Shown here: positions 41,320 through 50,127 of the stretch, piece by piece
How positions within the stretch are numbered: position 1 is the first letter of the stretch
Layout: each line of letters opens with the position of its first letter
Assembly (NCBI RefSeq): GCF_007570935.1
Contig: NZ_VLLR01000001.1
Coordinates: 310,001-374,000, forward strand
Source: Lactobacillus sp. LL6
Lineage (GTDB): Bacteria > Bacillota > Bacilli > Lactobacillales > Lactobacillaceae
Reading direction: 5' to 3'
DNA: 64,000 nt
The notes under the pieces: generated by a model
Database searches by the model: none
What the model saw: only the letters and a program-made list of their open reading frames with translations
Told to the model about the DNA's origin: nothing
Translations under genes and position numbers: made by a program

Positions 41320-41928
41320 ATGATTAATATAACAAAAGAAAATTTGCAAAGTAATTATTGGTATAAAGAAGATTTGCAAAAATTTTGTAGAGAAAAAAGT
41401 CTGCCAACTTATGGTACAAAAGCAGAATTGCTTTTATATATTGAAAAGTATTTCAACAAAGTTCCTCTTAAAAAAATAACTCCACTCAGGACTCAGAAAA
41501 AGAAAGGTACTTTAAAATGGTATCAAATGAGTGTAAACACAAAATTATTAAATACGGGTTTTGCTCTAAATAATGAAGCTAGAAAATTTTTTCAACATTA
41601 CTTTAATGTAGAGAAATTTTCTTTTAGAAAAAATATGGCAGTAAAACTAAGAGAAGTTGAAACTTTTAATGACTCTAATGCTACAATTCAAGATTTAATA
41701 GATGCTTATTTAGATTTAACTCAAATCAAAAACTCAGAAGAAAAAACATATGAATGGAATCATTTTGTTAGAGACTTTTTAAGTGATATACACTCTAAGC
41801 AGTTTCGTTCAAAAATGAAAGTGGCTTCGATTCTATGGAACGAAATAAAACAAAACAATGAAGAAAAAAAGTATGATTCTGATTTAATAATTAAATATCA
41901 AGATAAAATTAAGAGGTATAAAAAATAA
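41320..41928 (+). CDS. SAP-domain protein of unknown function
   Basis: The N-terminus (NITKENLQSNYWYKEDLQKFCREKSLPTYGTKAELL, read in parts) is a SAP-type helix-extended-loop-helix, a fold that often binds nucleic acid. The rest, rich in Lys, Asn and aromatic residues (ARKFFQHYFNVEKFSFRKNMA), resembles small SAP/DUF proteins found in Firmicutes. I use ATG 41320 (GGGAG ten bases upstream; 202 residues); the longer frame from GTG 41275 overlaps the terminator. No function is assigned. Confidence 0.72.
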   Translation: MINITKENLQSNYWYKEDLQKFCREKSLPTYGTKAELLLYIEKYFNKVPLKKITPLRTQKKKGTLKWYQMSVNTKLLNTGFALNNEARKFFQHYFNVEKFSFRKNMAVKLREVETFNDSNATIQDLIDAYLDLTQIKNSEEKTYEWNHFVRDFLSDIHSKQFRSKMKVASILWNEIKQNNEEKKYDSDLIIKYQDKIKRYKK

Positions 41929-42055
41929 ATTATTACAGAATGATGACCATTATTAGTTTTTTATTTCTGTAACTGTTTTATTGATTAATTTTTTAGCGAA
42001 AATATTGTCAATGCATTAGGGATGAAATTAACCTTAATCTTTGTGTTGGCGTTCA

Positions 42056-42064
42056 TGATATAAT
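42056..42064 (+). promoter_or_regulatory. extended -10 promoter of a small RNA-like unit
   Basis: TGATATAAT is a perfect extended -10 with no open reading frame downstream before a terminator. Confidence 0.6.
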
Positions 42065-42070
42065 ACAAGT

Positions 42071-42194
42071 AGTTTGTATTAGAGGAATGTTCCTTTTTAA
42101 TATTTAAGATAAAATCAGGCAAAGTTGATCACTTAGCCCGTCATTGACGTTTGGTGCAGTTCTGAATTTTTTGAAATTCATGAACTGCTTTTTT
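42071..42194 (+). ncRNA. unassigned structured transcript (~125 nt)
   Basis: Bounded by the extended -10 promoter and an intrinsic terminator (42156-42194, gcagttctgaattt / aaattcatgaactgc plus T6). Internal hairpins: AGGAA-TG-TTCCT, GGCaAAGT-TGATC-ACTTaGCC and CGTC-ATT-GACG. No open frame with a ribosome-binding site. It matches no RNA family I can recall with confidence (not tmRNA, SRP, T-box or 6S by visible motifs). The rest of the gap from 41929 is A/T-rich with nothing else recognised. Confidence 0.5.
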
Positions 42195-42228
42195 GTTAAA
42201 AAATCAAAAATATTTTTAAAAAAAGTTC

Positions 42229-42256
42229 TTGCATTTCTACTTCAGTCATGTATAAT
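42229..42256 (+). promoter_or_regulatory. promoter of tRNA-Gly (first copy)
   Basis: TTGCAT and TATAAT with a 16-base spacer, 17 bases before the tRNA. The second tRNA-Gly has the same two hexamers and spacing. Confidence 0.75.
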
Positions 42257-42273
42257 AATATTTGTTGAGAAAT

Positions 42274-42345
42274 GCGGAAGTAGTTCAGTGGTAGAACACG
42301 ACCTTGCCATGGTCGGGGTCGCGGGTTCGAATCCCGTCTTCCGCT
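42274..42345 (+). tRNA. tRNA-Gly (anticodon GCC), copy 1
   Basis: 72 bases. Acceptor stem GCGGAAG/CTTCCGC with discriminator T, D loop TAGTTCAGTGGTAGAA, anticodon loop TTGCCAT between CGACC and GGTCG, T arm CGGGTTCGAATCCCG. Followed by a hairpin terminator; CCA is not encoded. Confidence 0.97.
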
Positions 42346-42352
42346 CTAAAAT

Positions 42353-42381
42353 AAAGCTCGTCAGTAGGACGAGCTTTTTTT
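42353..42381 (+). terminator. terminator of tRNA-Gly copy 1
   Basis: Stem aaagctcgtc / gacgagcttt with a 5-nt loop and T-run. Confidence 0.88.
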
Positions 42382-42399
42382 GTTGCTTAAGGATAAAAA

Positions 42400-42849
42400 A
42401 TGTTTATTAGAAAATACCAATCAAACGATTGCCAAAAAGTTATAGAATTGTTTTATGATACAGTCCACACAATTAATGCTCGAGATTATAATAAAGAGCA
42501 ATTGTTTTCATGGGCGCCAAAAGAAGCTAACTTGAATAAGTGGAATCAATCTTTAATGAATAATTTTTGCTTAGTTGCTGAAATGGATAATCAAATTGTA
42601 GGTTTTGGTGATATTAGCAAAGATGGTTATTTAGATCATTTATTTGTTCATAAAGATTTTCAAGGTCAAGGAATTGCTTCAAATCTCTGTAATAAGCTAG
42701 AGAGCATACCTTCAAAACAAATTACAACTCATGCTTCAATTACTGCAAAGCCATTTTTTGAAAAAAGGGGATACAAGGTTATTAAGAAGCAAACTGTAGT
42801 TAGAAATAAAATTGAGCTTGTAAATTATGTAATGAGAAAAAATAAATAA
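42400..42849 (+). CDS. GNAT-family N-acetyltransferase
   Basis: Acyl-CoA-dependent acetyltransferase of unknown substrate, 149 residues. It has the GNAT layout: MFIRKYQSNDCQKVIELFYDTV at the N-terminus, FCLVAEMDNQIVGFGDI, the acetyl-CoA loop VHKDFQGQGIASNLCNKLE (Q/RxxGxG/A form) and FFEKRGYKVIKKQTV near the end, like YafP-type enzymes. The ATG has only a weak purine-rich site. It lies 18 bases after one tRNA-Gly terminator and just before a second tRNA-Gly promoter. Confidence 0.85.
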   Translation: MFIRKYQSNDCQKVIELFYDTVHTINARDYNKEQLFSWAPKEANLNKWNQSLMNNFCLVAEMDNQIVGFGDISKDGYLDHLFVHKDFQGQGIASNLCNKLESIPSKQITTHASITAKPFFEKRGYKVIKKQTVVRNKIELVNYVMRKNK

Positions 42850-42863
42850 TTTTCAAAAAATAC

Positions 42864-42891
42864 TTGCATAATACTTCGACTCATGTATAAT
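42864..42891 (+). promoter_or_regulatory. promoter of tRNA-Gly (second copy)
   Basis: TTGCAT and TATAAT with a 16-base spacer; the flank catgtataataatatttgtt is shared with the first copy. Confidence 0.75.
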
Positions 42892-42909
42892 AATATTTGT
42901 TGATGAAAC

Positions 42910-42981
42910 GCGGAAGTAGTTCAGTGGTAGAACATCACCTTGCCATGGTGGGGGTCGCGGGTTCGAATCCCGTCTTCCGCT
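42910..42981 (+). tRNA. tRNA-Gly (anticodon GCC), copy 2
   Basis: 72 bases, the same as copy 1 except in the anticodon stem, which reads TCACC/GGTGG instead of CGACC/GGTCG: both sides have changed so pairing is kept. Anticodon loop TTGCCAT is identical. Confidence 0.97.
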
Positions 42982-42989
42982 CTAAGATA

Positions 42990-43015
42990 AAGCTCGCCAC
43001 CCGGCGAGTTTTTTT
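42990..43015 (+). terminator. terminator-like hairpin between tRNA-Gly and tRNA-Pro
   Basis: ctcgcc / ggcgag with a 4-nt loop and T7, matching in position the terminator after the first tRNA-Gly. It lies just before tRNA-Pro, which then needs readthrough or its own promoter. Confidence 0.8.
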
Positions 43016-43020
43016 GCATT

Positions 43021-43094
<74 letters not shown>

Positions 43095-43098
43095 TAAT

Positions 43099-43124
43099 GA
43101 AAAGAGGACGATGGTCCTCTTTTT
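43099..43124 (+). terminator. terminator of tRNA-Pro
   Basis: Stem aaaagaggac / gtcctctttt with a 4-nt loop. Confidence 0.88.
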
Positions 43125-43188
43125 GTTTTTATAAATTTGCATAGTAGTGATTTTTATTTTAAAATATAACTTACAAAAAATTAGTAAG

Positions 43189-43217
43189 TTGGATAAAGAA
43201 CAGCTTTATGTTATGAT
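43189..43217 (+). promoter_or_regulatory. msrC: promoter of msrC
   Basis: TTGGAT and TATGAT with a 17-base spacer, 25 bases before the start codon. Confidence 0.65.
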
Positions 43218-43242
43218 GGCAAAAAACATAAGGAGGCAAATT

Positions 43243-43701
43243 ATGGCAGCAGAAACTAAAGAAAATTATGAATTGTTAACTCAGCAAGCTAAAGCATTAG
43301 TAACTGGGGAAGATGATTGGGTTGCAAATACTGCTAATGTTTCAGCGCTTTTGTTTAATTCACTTAAAAATGTGAATTTTGTGGGAGTTTATCGCATGAA
43401 AAATGACGAATTGCTTTTAGGACCATTTCAAGGGCAGCCTGCTTGTGTGCATATTCCAATTGGAAAGGGTGTTTGTGGAACTGCTGCTCAAGCACAAAAG
43501 ACCCAAATTGTAAAAAATGTCCATGATTTTTCAGGACATATTGCTTGTGACAGTAGAACTAATTCTGAAATTGTGGTTCCAATTTTTAAAGATAAGGTCT
43601 TATGGGGCGTGTTTGATTTTGATTCAACTAAATTAGAGAACTTTAATGAAATTGATCAGAAATATTTAGAAAAAATTGCAGAGATAATTTTTAACCATTA
43701 G
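43243..43701 (+). CDS. msrC: free methionine-(R)-sulfoxide reductase (GAF domain)
   Basis: Reduces free methionine-R-sulfoxide; oxidative-stress repair. The 152-residue GAF protein has the family pattern: NFVGVYRMKNDELLLGPFQGQPACVHIP, GKGVCGTAAQAQKTQ and SGHIACDSRTNSEIVVP, with all three conserved Cys. The start is ATG 43243 with AAGGAGG six bases upstream; the longer frame passes through the promoter. Confidence 0.93.
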   Translation: MAAETKENYELLTQQAKALVTGEDDWVANTANVSALLFNSLKNVNFVGVYRMKNDELLLGPFQGQPACVHIPIGKGVCGTAAQAQKTQIVKNVHDFSGHIACDSRTNSEIVVPIFKDKVLWGVFDFDSTKLENFNEIDQKYLEKIAEIIFNH

Positions 43702-43711
43702 GGCAAATTGT

Positions 43712-43740
43712 TTTACATTAATCTATAGAGAGATTAAAAT
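43712..43740 (+). promoter_or_regulatory. clpC: promoter of clpC
   Basis: TTTACA and TAAAAT with a 17-base spacer. I see no CtsR box (GGTCAAA tandem) and no CIRCE element, so heat-shock control by those regulators is not supported here. Confidence 0.55.
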
Positions 43741-43770
43741 TATTGACGATTATTTAAGGGTGGTGTTTAG

Positions 43771-46257
43771 ATGGAAAATTCTTACAGTAAAAGTGCTAAT
43801 CAAGTGTTGGAAATTGCGCGTGAACAAGCTCAAAATTTCCATCACCGTTTAGTAGGTACAGAACATGTATTATTGGCATTGGTGATTGAATCTGATGGAG
43901 ATGCTGGTAAGCTTCTGCGTTCTTGGAACTTAACTCCAACTGCAGTTCGAGAAGAAATTGAGAGATATACTGGTTATGGATCTGCAGCTAATAGCAGTTT
44001 TATGGAATTTTCTCCAAGATTGAATTTAGCATTGGATTTTGCTAAAAGAGCTGCTAATGATGGAGGCTATACAGAAATTCAAACAAGTCATATTTTGCTT
44101 GGACTTATTGCTAGTGAGCAAGTTTTATCATCTATGATTTTAAAGAATTTAAATGTTGATAAGAATAGATTGCGCCAAGATATTGAAGATAATTTGAATC
44201 AGTCTAGAAACTTTGCTGATATGTCTAACTGGCAATCTTCAAGTCAATCTAATTCAAGTCAACCTAAGCAAAAACAAAGCACTACGCCAAATCTTGATAA
44301 TGTAGCAGTTAACTTGAATGAACGTGCAAAGCAGGGTGCAATTGATCCAGTAATTGGACGAGATAAAGAAATTGATCGTGTAATTCAAATTTTATCTCGT
44401 AGAACTAAAAATAATCCGGTTTTAATTGGTGAACCTGGTGTTGGTAAAACAGCAGTAGCTCAAGCAATTGCTACCGAAATTGTAAATAAAAATGTTCCTG
44501 ATGATTTACTTAATAAAAGAGTAATGTCACTTGATTTAGGTAGTTTAGTTGCAGGGACTAAGTATCGTGGTGAGTTTGAAGATCGTGTTAAAAAAATCGT
44601 CAAAGAAATCACTAAAGATGGTAAAGTTATTCTCTTTGTTGATGAAATGCATACTTTAATTGGTGCAGGTGGTGCAGAAGGTTCAATTGATGCTGCTAAT
44701 ATTTTAAAGCCATCTTTGGCACGTGGTGATATTCAAATGATTGGGGCTACTACTTATGATGAATATCAAAAATATGTTGAAAAAGATCAAGCTTTAGCAC
44801 GGCGTTTTCAACAAGTTCGTTTAGATGAACCAACTAAAGAAGATACAATGCATATTTTGGAAGGGTTAAAGCCAAAATATGAAAAATTCCACCATGTAAC
44901 AATTTCAGAAGCAGCTTTGAAAGATGCGATTGATTTATCAAGTCGTTATATTGCTAATCGTTATTTACCAGATAAGGCAATTGACTTAGTAGATGAAGCA
45001 AGTGCTGCTGTTAAAATTGATAATAATTTAGGTTCTAATGATGATTTGAATCAAATTAATGAACAAATCAAAAAAATTATTGATCAAAAAAATGAGGCTG
45101 CTGCAACCCAGAACTTTGTTGAAGCTGCCAAATTGCAAGATAGACAAAACAGTTTACAAGCTCAACGTGAAAATATGGCTGATAAAATTCAAGAAGAAGT
45201 TAGTCGTACTGCAGTTGTTGGGCCAGAAGATATTGCTAAGGTTGTTTCAAGCTGGACTGGTGTACCTGTAACTCAAATGAAGCGTAACGAAACAAAACAA
45301 TTAGCTAACCTTGAAAAGACTTTACATAATCGCGTAATTGGCCAATCGAAGGCAGTTTCAGCGGTTTCTCGTGCAATTAGAAGAAGTCGTAGCGGAATTA
45401 AAGATGAAAATCGTCCCATTGGCTCATTCTTATTCTTAGGACCAACTGGTGTAGGTAAGACTGAACTTGCTAAAGCTGTGGCTAGTGCAATGTTTGGTTC
45501 AGAAGATAACCTTATTAGAGTAGATATGTCAGAGTATATGGATCAGATTGCTTCAAGTAAATTAATTGGTTCAGCTCCAGGTTATGTAGGGTATGAAGAA
45601 GGCGGTCAGCTTTCTGAACAAGTACGTCGTCATCCATATTCAGTTGTTTTGCTTGATGAAGTTGAAAAAGCACACCCAGATGTCTTTAATTTACTTTTGC
45701 AAGTACTTGATGATGGATTTTTAAAAGATTCAAAAGGACGCAAAGTTGACTTTAGAAATACGGTTATTATTATGACGTCTAACTTAGGTTCACGCAGTAT
45801 TTTTGATACTAATCAGGTTGGTTTTGCTGCTGATAATGAAAGTCAAGTCAAGATGCGTCAGGACCGAGTTCGTCAAGCACTTAAGCAATTCTTCCGTCCA
45901 GAATTTTTGAACCGTGTTGATGAAACAATTATTTTTGATGAACTTAATAAAGATGAGCTTCGCCAAATTGTAACTCTTCTTACTCATAAGCTTGTCGAAC
46001 GTTTGGCTAAGCGTGGAATTACTCTTAAATTGTCACGTGCGGCTCTTGATAAAATTGCTGCAGATGGTTATGACCCTGAAATGGGTGCTCGTCCATTAAG
46101 ACGTGCTATTCAAAGCGACATTGAAGATAAAATTGCAGAACTTTTAATAAGTGGCGAGCTTCATGCAGGTACAACTTTGAAAATTGGAGCTAGCCATGGA
46201 AAACTAAAATTTGAAGTTGAGAATAAATCTAAAAAAGAATTAGTTACTAGTAAGTAA
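43771..46257 (+). CDS. clpC: ATP-dependent Clp protease ATP-binding subunit ClpC
   Basis: AAA+ unfoldase that feeds ClpP. The 828-residue protein has a double Clp N-domain (about 1-145), first ATPase (GEPGVGKT near 218, VDEMHTLIGAG), a UVR-type linker coiled coil (about 430-466), second ATPase (GPTGVGKTELAK near 556, LLDEVEKAHPDVF) and the C-terminal D2-small domain with a VGFAA sequence where the ClpP-contact loop lies. No ctsR or mcsAB beside it, unlike Bacillus. SD AAGGGTGG. Confidence 0.94.
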   Translation: MENSYSKSANQVLEIAREQAQNFHHRLVGTEHVLLALVIESDGDAGKLLRSWNLTPTAVREEIERYTGYGSAANSSFMEFSPRLNLALDFAKRAANDGGYTEIQTSHILLGLIASEQVLSSMILKNLNVDKNRLRQDIEDNLNQSRNFADMSNWQSSSQSNSSQPKQKQSTTPNLDNVAVNLNERAKQGAIDPVIGRDKEIDRVIQILSRRTKNNPVLIGEPGVGKTAVAQAIATEIVNKNVPDDLLNKRVMSLDLGSLVAGTKYRGEFEDRVKKIVKEITKDGKVILFVDEMHTLIGAGGAEGSIDAANILKPSLARGDIQMIGATTYDEYQKYVEKDQALARRFQQVRLDEPTKEDTMHILEGLKPKYEKFHHVTISEAALKDAIDLSSRYIANRYLPDKAIDLVDEASAAVKIDNNLGSNDDLNQINEQIKKIIDQKNEAAATQNFVEAAKLQDRQNSLQAQRENMADKIQEEVSRTAVVGPEDIAKVVSSWTGVPVTQMKRNETKQLANLEKTLHNRVIGQSKAVSAVSRAIRRSRSGIKDENRPIGSFLFLGPTGVGKTELAKAVASAMFGSEDNLIRVDMSEYMDQIASSKLIGSAPGYVGYEEGGQLSEQVRRHPYSVVLLDEVEKAHPDVFNLLLQVLDDGFLKDSKGRKVDFRNTVIIMTSNLGSRSIFDTNQVGFAADNESQVKMRQDRVRQALKQFFRPEFLNRVDETIIFDELNKDELRQIVTLLTHKLVERLAKRGITLKLSRAALDKIAADGYDPEMGARPLRRAIQSDIEDKIAELLISGELHAGTTLKIGASHGKLKFEVENKSKKELVTSK

Positions 46258-46273
46258 TTTAAAGTTTTTAATA

Positions 46274-46302
46274 TTGACAAAAAGCTCAAAATGCGGTATA
46301 TT
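46274..46302 (+). promoter_or_regulatory. rpoB: promoter of rpoB-rpoC
   Basis: Consensus TTGACA, 17-base spacer and TATATT, about 180 bases before rpoB. Confidence 0.85.
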
Positions 46303-46308
46303 AGTTGC

Positions 46309-46479
46309 TGATTTAAAAGGCTGAAGTTCAGGATTTTGCTGATATATTGTCCAGCAAAATGATAATGGCAAAAACGACAAACGTTGTTTTTGTCTTTTTT
46401 ATGCCCAAATTTGCAGCTTTTTGATTTTGTAACAGAAATGTAATATTTTGCTTTCTCTAACAGAAAGGATGTTTTTTCC
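46309..46479 (+). promoter_or_regulatory. rpoB leader RNA with attenuator
   Basis: The long leader has a hairpin TTTTGCTG/CAGCAAAA (46334-46359) followed by an intrinsic terminator (46367-46400, ggcaaaaacgac / gttgtttttgtc plus T6), all before the ribosome-binding site. The position and the terminator fit the Lacto-rpoB RNA motif reported from comparative genomics in Lactobacillales; I match it by location and structure, not by alignment. Confidence 0.6.
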
Positions 46480-49400
46480 TTGTTAAATGGACACGTAGTG
46501 AATTACGGTAAGCATCGTACAAGACGTAGCTTTTCAAGAATTAAAGAAGTTCTTAAATTGCCTAACTTGACAGATGTACAAACCGAATCATATAAGTGGT
46601 TTCTCGATGAAGGTATCAAAGAAGTTTTTGATGATATTATGCCAATTGGTGACTTCTCAGGTAAGTTGTCATTAGAATATGTTGGTTATAAGCTTCAAGA
46701 ACCTAAGTATACTGTCGATGAAGCCCGCGATCATGATGCAACTTATGCAGCACCAATGCATGTAACTTTAAAGTTAACTAACCAAGAAACTGGTGAAATT
46801 AAGACTCAAGACGTCTTCTTTGGCGATCTTCCATTGATGACTGAATCTGGTTCTTTCATTATTAATGGTGCTGAAAGAGTTATTGTTTCTCAATTAGTAA
46901 GATCTCCTGGTGTATATTACTCAGGTGATTATGATAAGAATGGCCGTCAAATTTTTGGTACCACTGTTATTCCTAACCGTGGTGCATGGCTTGAATATGA
47001 AACTGATGCCAAGGATATTGCTTACGTTCGTGTAGACCGTACTCGTAAGCTTCCATTGAGTGTACTTATTAGAGCTATGGGTATTGGTTCAGACAGTGAC
47101 ATTTTAGAAATGTTTGGTCAAAGTGATAGTTTGCAATTCACTTTGGATAAGGATGTTCATAAGAATCCTGCAGATTCACGTGTTGCTGAATCATTAAAGG
47201 ATATCTATGAAAGACTTCGTCCTGGCGAACCAAAGACTACTGATTCTTCACGTTCACTTTTATATGCAAGATTCTTTGACCCACGTCGCTATGATTTAGC
47301 TCCAGTTGGTCGTTACAAGATCAATAAGAAGCTTTCTCTTAAGAATCGTCTATATGGACAAACTTTAGCTGAAACTTTAGCTGATCCTGACACTGGTGAA
47401 ATCATTGCTAAAAAGGGTACCATTGTAACTCATGAAGTAATGGATACTCTTGAAAAGTACTTAGACCGCGATGATTTTAAGATGGTAACTTATGAACCTT
47501 CTAAAGAAGGTGTATTACCAGATCCAATCACTGTTCAAGAAATTAAGGTCTTTTCAAAGAAAGATCCAGAACGCATTGTTAAATTAATGTCAAATGGTCA
47601 TATTGCTGATGATGTTAAGCACTTAACTCCAGCTGATGTTTTGGCATCAATTAATTACTTCTTTGTGCTTCAAGATGGTATTGGTTCAACTGATGATATT
47701 GACCACTTAGGTAATCGTAGAATTCGTCGTGTTGGTGAATTACTTCAAAACCAATTTAGAATTGGTTTAGCAAGAATGGAACGTGTAGTTCGTGAAAGAA
47801 TGTCTATTCAAGATCCATCAACTGTTACTCCACAACAATTGATTAATATTCGTCCAATTGTTGCAAGTATCAAAGAGTTCTTTGGTTCTTCACAACTTTC
47901 ACAGTTCATGGATCAACACAACCCACTTGGCGAATTGACACACAAGCGTCGTATGTCAGCTTTAGGGCCTGGTGGTTTGACTCGTGACCGTGCTGGATAT
48001 GAAGTTCGTGACGTTCACTATACTCACTATGGACGTCTATGTCCTATTGAAACTCCAGAAGGTCCTAACATTGGTTTGATCAACTCTTTGGCTTCATATG
48101 CCATTATTAATAAGTATGGTTTTATCGAAACCCCTTACCGTCGTGTATCTTGGAAAGATCACAAGGTAACTGATAAGATTGATTACTTGACTGCTGATGT
48201 TGAAGATAATTACATTGTTGCCGGTGCTGATGCACGTTTAAATGAAGATGGTTCATTTAAGGATGATGTGGTTTTAGCTCGTTACAAAGATGACAACATC
48301 GAAGTAAGTCCAGACAAGATCGACTACATGGATGTTATTCCTAAGCAAGTTGTTTCTGTAGCATCTGCATGTATTCCATTCCTTGAAAACGATGACTCTA
48401 ACCGTGCTTTGATGGGGGCTAACCAGCAACGTCAGGCTGCTCCTTTGATTAATCCACACTCATCCCTTGTTGGAACCGGTATGGAATATCGTGCTGCTCA
48501 CGATTCAGGTGCAGCTATTATTGCTAAGGCAGCTGGTGTAGTTGAATACGTTGATGCAAATGAAATCCGTATTAGACGTGAAGATGGTACTTTAGATAAG
48601 TATGTTCTTGAAAAATACCGTCGTTCAAATAACTCCAAGTCATACAACCAAACACCAAACGTTAAGTTAGGTGACCATGTTGATGAAAGTGATGTTATTG
48701 CTAATGGTCCTACTATGGATCATGGTGAATTGGCTCTTGGTCAAAATCCAGTTATCGCATTTATGACTTGGAACATGTATAACTATGAAGATGCCATCAT
48801 GCTTTCAGAACGACTTGTTAAGGATGATGTTTATACTTCAATTAGTATTGAAGACTTTGAATCAGAAGCTCGTGATACTAAACTTGGACCTGAAGAAATT
48901 ACTCGTGAACTTCCAAATGTAGGTGAAGATGCATTAAAGGATCTTGATGCAGAAGGTATTGTACGTATTGGTGCTGAAGTTCACGATGGTGATATTTTAG
49001 TAGGTAAAGTAACTCCAAAGGGTGTTACTGAACTTTCAGCAGAAGAAAGATTACTTCACGCAATCTTTGGTGAAAAGGCTCGTGAAGTTCGTGATACTTC
49101 ACTTCGTGTACCTCACGGTGGTGGCGGTATCGTTCAAGATGTTAAAGTATATACTCGTGAAGCTGGCGATGAACTTTCTCCAGGTGTAAACACTATGGTT
49201 CGTGTATATATTGCACAAAAGAGAAAGATTCAAGTTGGGGACAAGATGTCTGGTCGTCACGGTAACAAGGGTACTGTTGCGATGGTTGCTCCAGAAGAAG
49301 ATATGCCATATTTACCAGATGGAACCCCAGTTGATATTTGCTTGAACCCAATGGGTGTGCCTTCACGTATGAACATTGGACAGCTTCTTGAACTTCACTT

Positions 49401-50112
49401 AGGTCGTGCAGCTAATGACTTAGGTATTCATGTTGCCACTCCTGTATTTGATGGAGCAACTGAAGATGATGTATGGAATACTGTACGTCAAGCTGGTGTT
49501 GATAAAGATGGTAAGACTGTTATTTATGATGGACGTACTGGTGAGCCATTCCATAACCGTGTATCAGTAGGTATCATGCACTACTTGAAACTTACTCACA
49601 TGGTTGATGATAAGATTCACGCACGTTCAATCGGGCCTTACTCACTTGTTACTCAACAACCACTTGGTGGTAAAGCACAGTTTGGTGGACAGCGTTTTGG
49701 TGAAATGGAAGTTTGGGCTCTTGAAGCTTATGGTGCAGCTTACACTCTTCAAGAAATTTTGACTTACAAGTCAGATGATGTTGTTGGTCGTGTTAAGGCA
49801 TACGAGGCTATTGTTAAGGGCGAAAAGATTCCTAAGCCAGGTGTTCCAGAATCCTTCCGTGTTCTTGTTAAGGAACTTCAATCTCTTGGATTAGATATTA
49901 GAGTTCTTGACATGGATCACAAGGAAATCGAATTACGTGATATGGATAATGATTCAAATGAACATTTGAATATTGATACTTTGTCACGTATGGCAGAAGA
50001 ACAACAAAAGAAGAAGTTAGCCGAAGAAACTACAAAGTCCGATGATAAAAAATCTGCAGATACGCCAGAAGAAGCACCTGTAGATAAGTCCGATAAAAAG
50101 GTTTCTAAATAG
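46480..50112 (+). CDS. rpoB: DNA-directed RNA polymerase subunit beta
   Basis: Core polymerase subunit of 1210 residues. It starts at TTG ([17 protein letters not shown]) with AAAGGA ten bases before. The rifampicin pocket [20 protein letters not shown] and following [16 protein letters not shown] are complete, as are the C-terminal [12 protein letters not shown] and [20 protein letters not shown]. The C-terminal tail is a Lys/Glu/Asp-rich extension typical of lactobacilli. rpoC follows after 15 bases. Confidence 0.98.
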   Translation: MLNGHVVNYGKHRTRRSFSRIKEVLKLPNLTDVQTESYKWFLDEGIKEVFDDIMPIGDFSGKLSLEYVGYKLQEPKYTVDEARDHDATYAAPMHVTLKLTNQETGEIKTQDVFFGDLPLMTESGSFIINGAERVIVSQLVRSPGVYYSGDYDKNGRQIFGTTVIPNRGAWLEYETDAKDIAYVRVDRTRKLPLSVLIRAMGIGSDSDILEMFGQSDSLQFTLDKDVHKNPADSRVAESLKDIYERLRPGEPKTTDSSRSLLYARFFDPRRYDLAPVGRYKINKKLSLKNRLYGQTLAETLADPDTGEIIAKKGTIVTHEVMDTLEKYLDRDDFKMVTYEPSKEGVLPDPITVQEIKVFSKKDPERIVKLMSNGHIADDVKHLTPADVLASINYFFVLQDGIGSTDDIDHLGNRRIRRVGELLQNQFRIGLARMERVVRERMSIQDPSTVTPQQLINIRPIVASIKEFFGSSQLSQFMDQHNPLGELTHKRRMSALGPGGLTRDRAGYEVRDVHYTHYGRLCPIETPEGPNIGLINSLASYAIINKYGFIETPYRRVSWKDHKVTDKIDYLTADVEDNYIVAGADARLNEDGSFKDDVVLARYKDDNIEVSPDKIDYMDVIPKQVVSVASACIPFLENDDSNRALMGANQQRQAAPLINPHSSLVGTGMEYRAAHDSGAAIIAKAAGVVEYVDANEIRIRREDGTLDKYVLEKYRRSNNSKSYNQTPNVKLGDHVDESDVIANGPTMDHGELALGQNPVIAFMTWNMYNYEDAIMLSERLVKDDVYTSISIEDFESEARDTKLGPEEITRELPNVGEDALKDLDAEGIVRIGAEVHDGDILVGKVTPKGVTELSAEERLLHAIFGEKAREVRDTSLRVPHGGGGIVQDVKVYTREAGDELSPGVNTMVRVYIAQKRKIQVGDKMSGRHGNKGTVAMVAPEEDMPYLPDGTPVDICLNPMGVPSRMNIGQLLELHLGRAANDLGIHVATPVFDGATEDDVWNTVRQAGVDKDGKTVIYDGRTGEPFHNRVSVGIMHYLKLTHMVDDKIHARSIGPYSLVTQQPLGGKAQFGGQRFGEMEVWALEAYGAAYTLQEILTYKSDDVVGRVKAYEAIVKGEKIPKPGVPESFRVLVKELQSLGLDIRVLDMDHKEIELRDMDNDSNEHLNIDTLSRMAEEQQKKKLAEETTKSDDKKSADTPEEAPVDKSDKKVSK

Positions 50113-50127
50113 TAGGAGGTTAAACTT

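Noticed and set aside
41932-41971. Terminator for the SAP-domain gene (ttacagaa / ttctgtaa)
   Set aside because: The arms are 24 bases apart and no T-run follows; too weak to call.
42144-42410. 88-codon open frame across the first tRNA-Gly
   Set aside because: It runs through a terminator, a promoter and a tRNA gene; the peptide is an accident of those sequences.
43712-43770. CtsR or HrcA control of clpC
   Set aside because: No GGTCAAA tandem box or CIRCE inverted repeat is visible between msrC and clpC.
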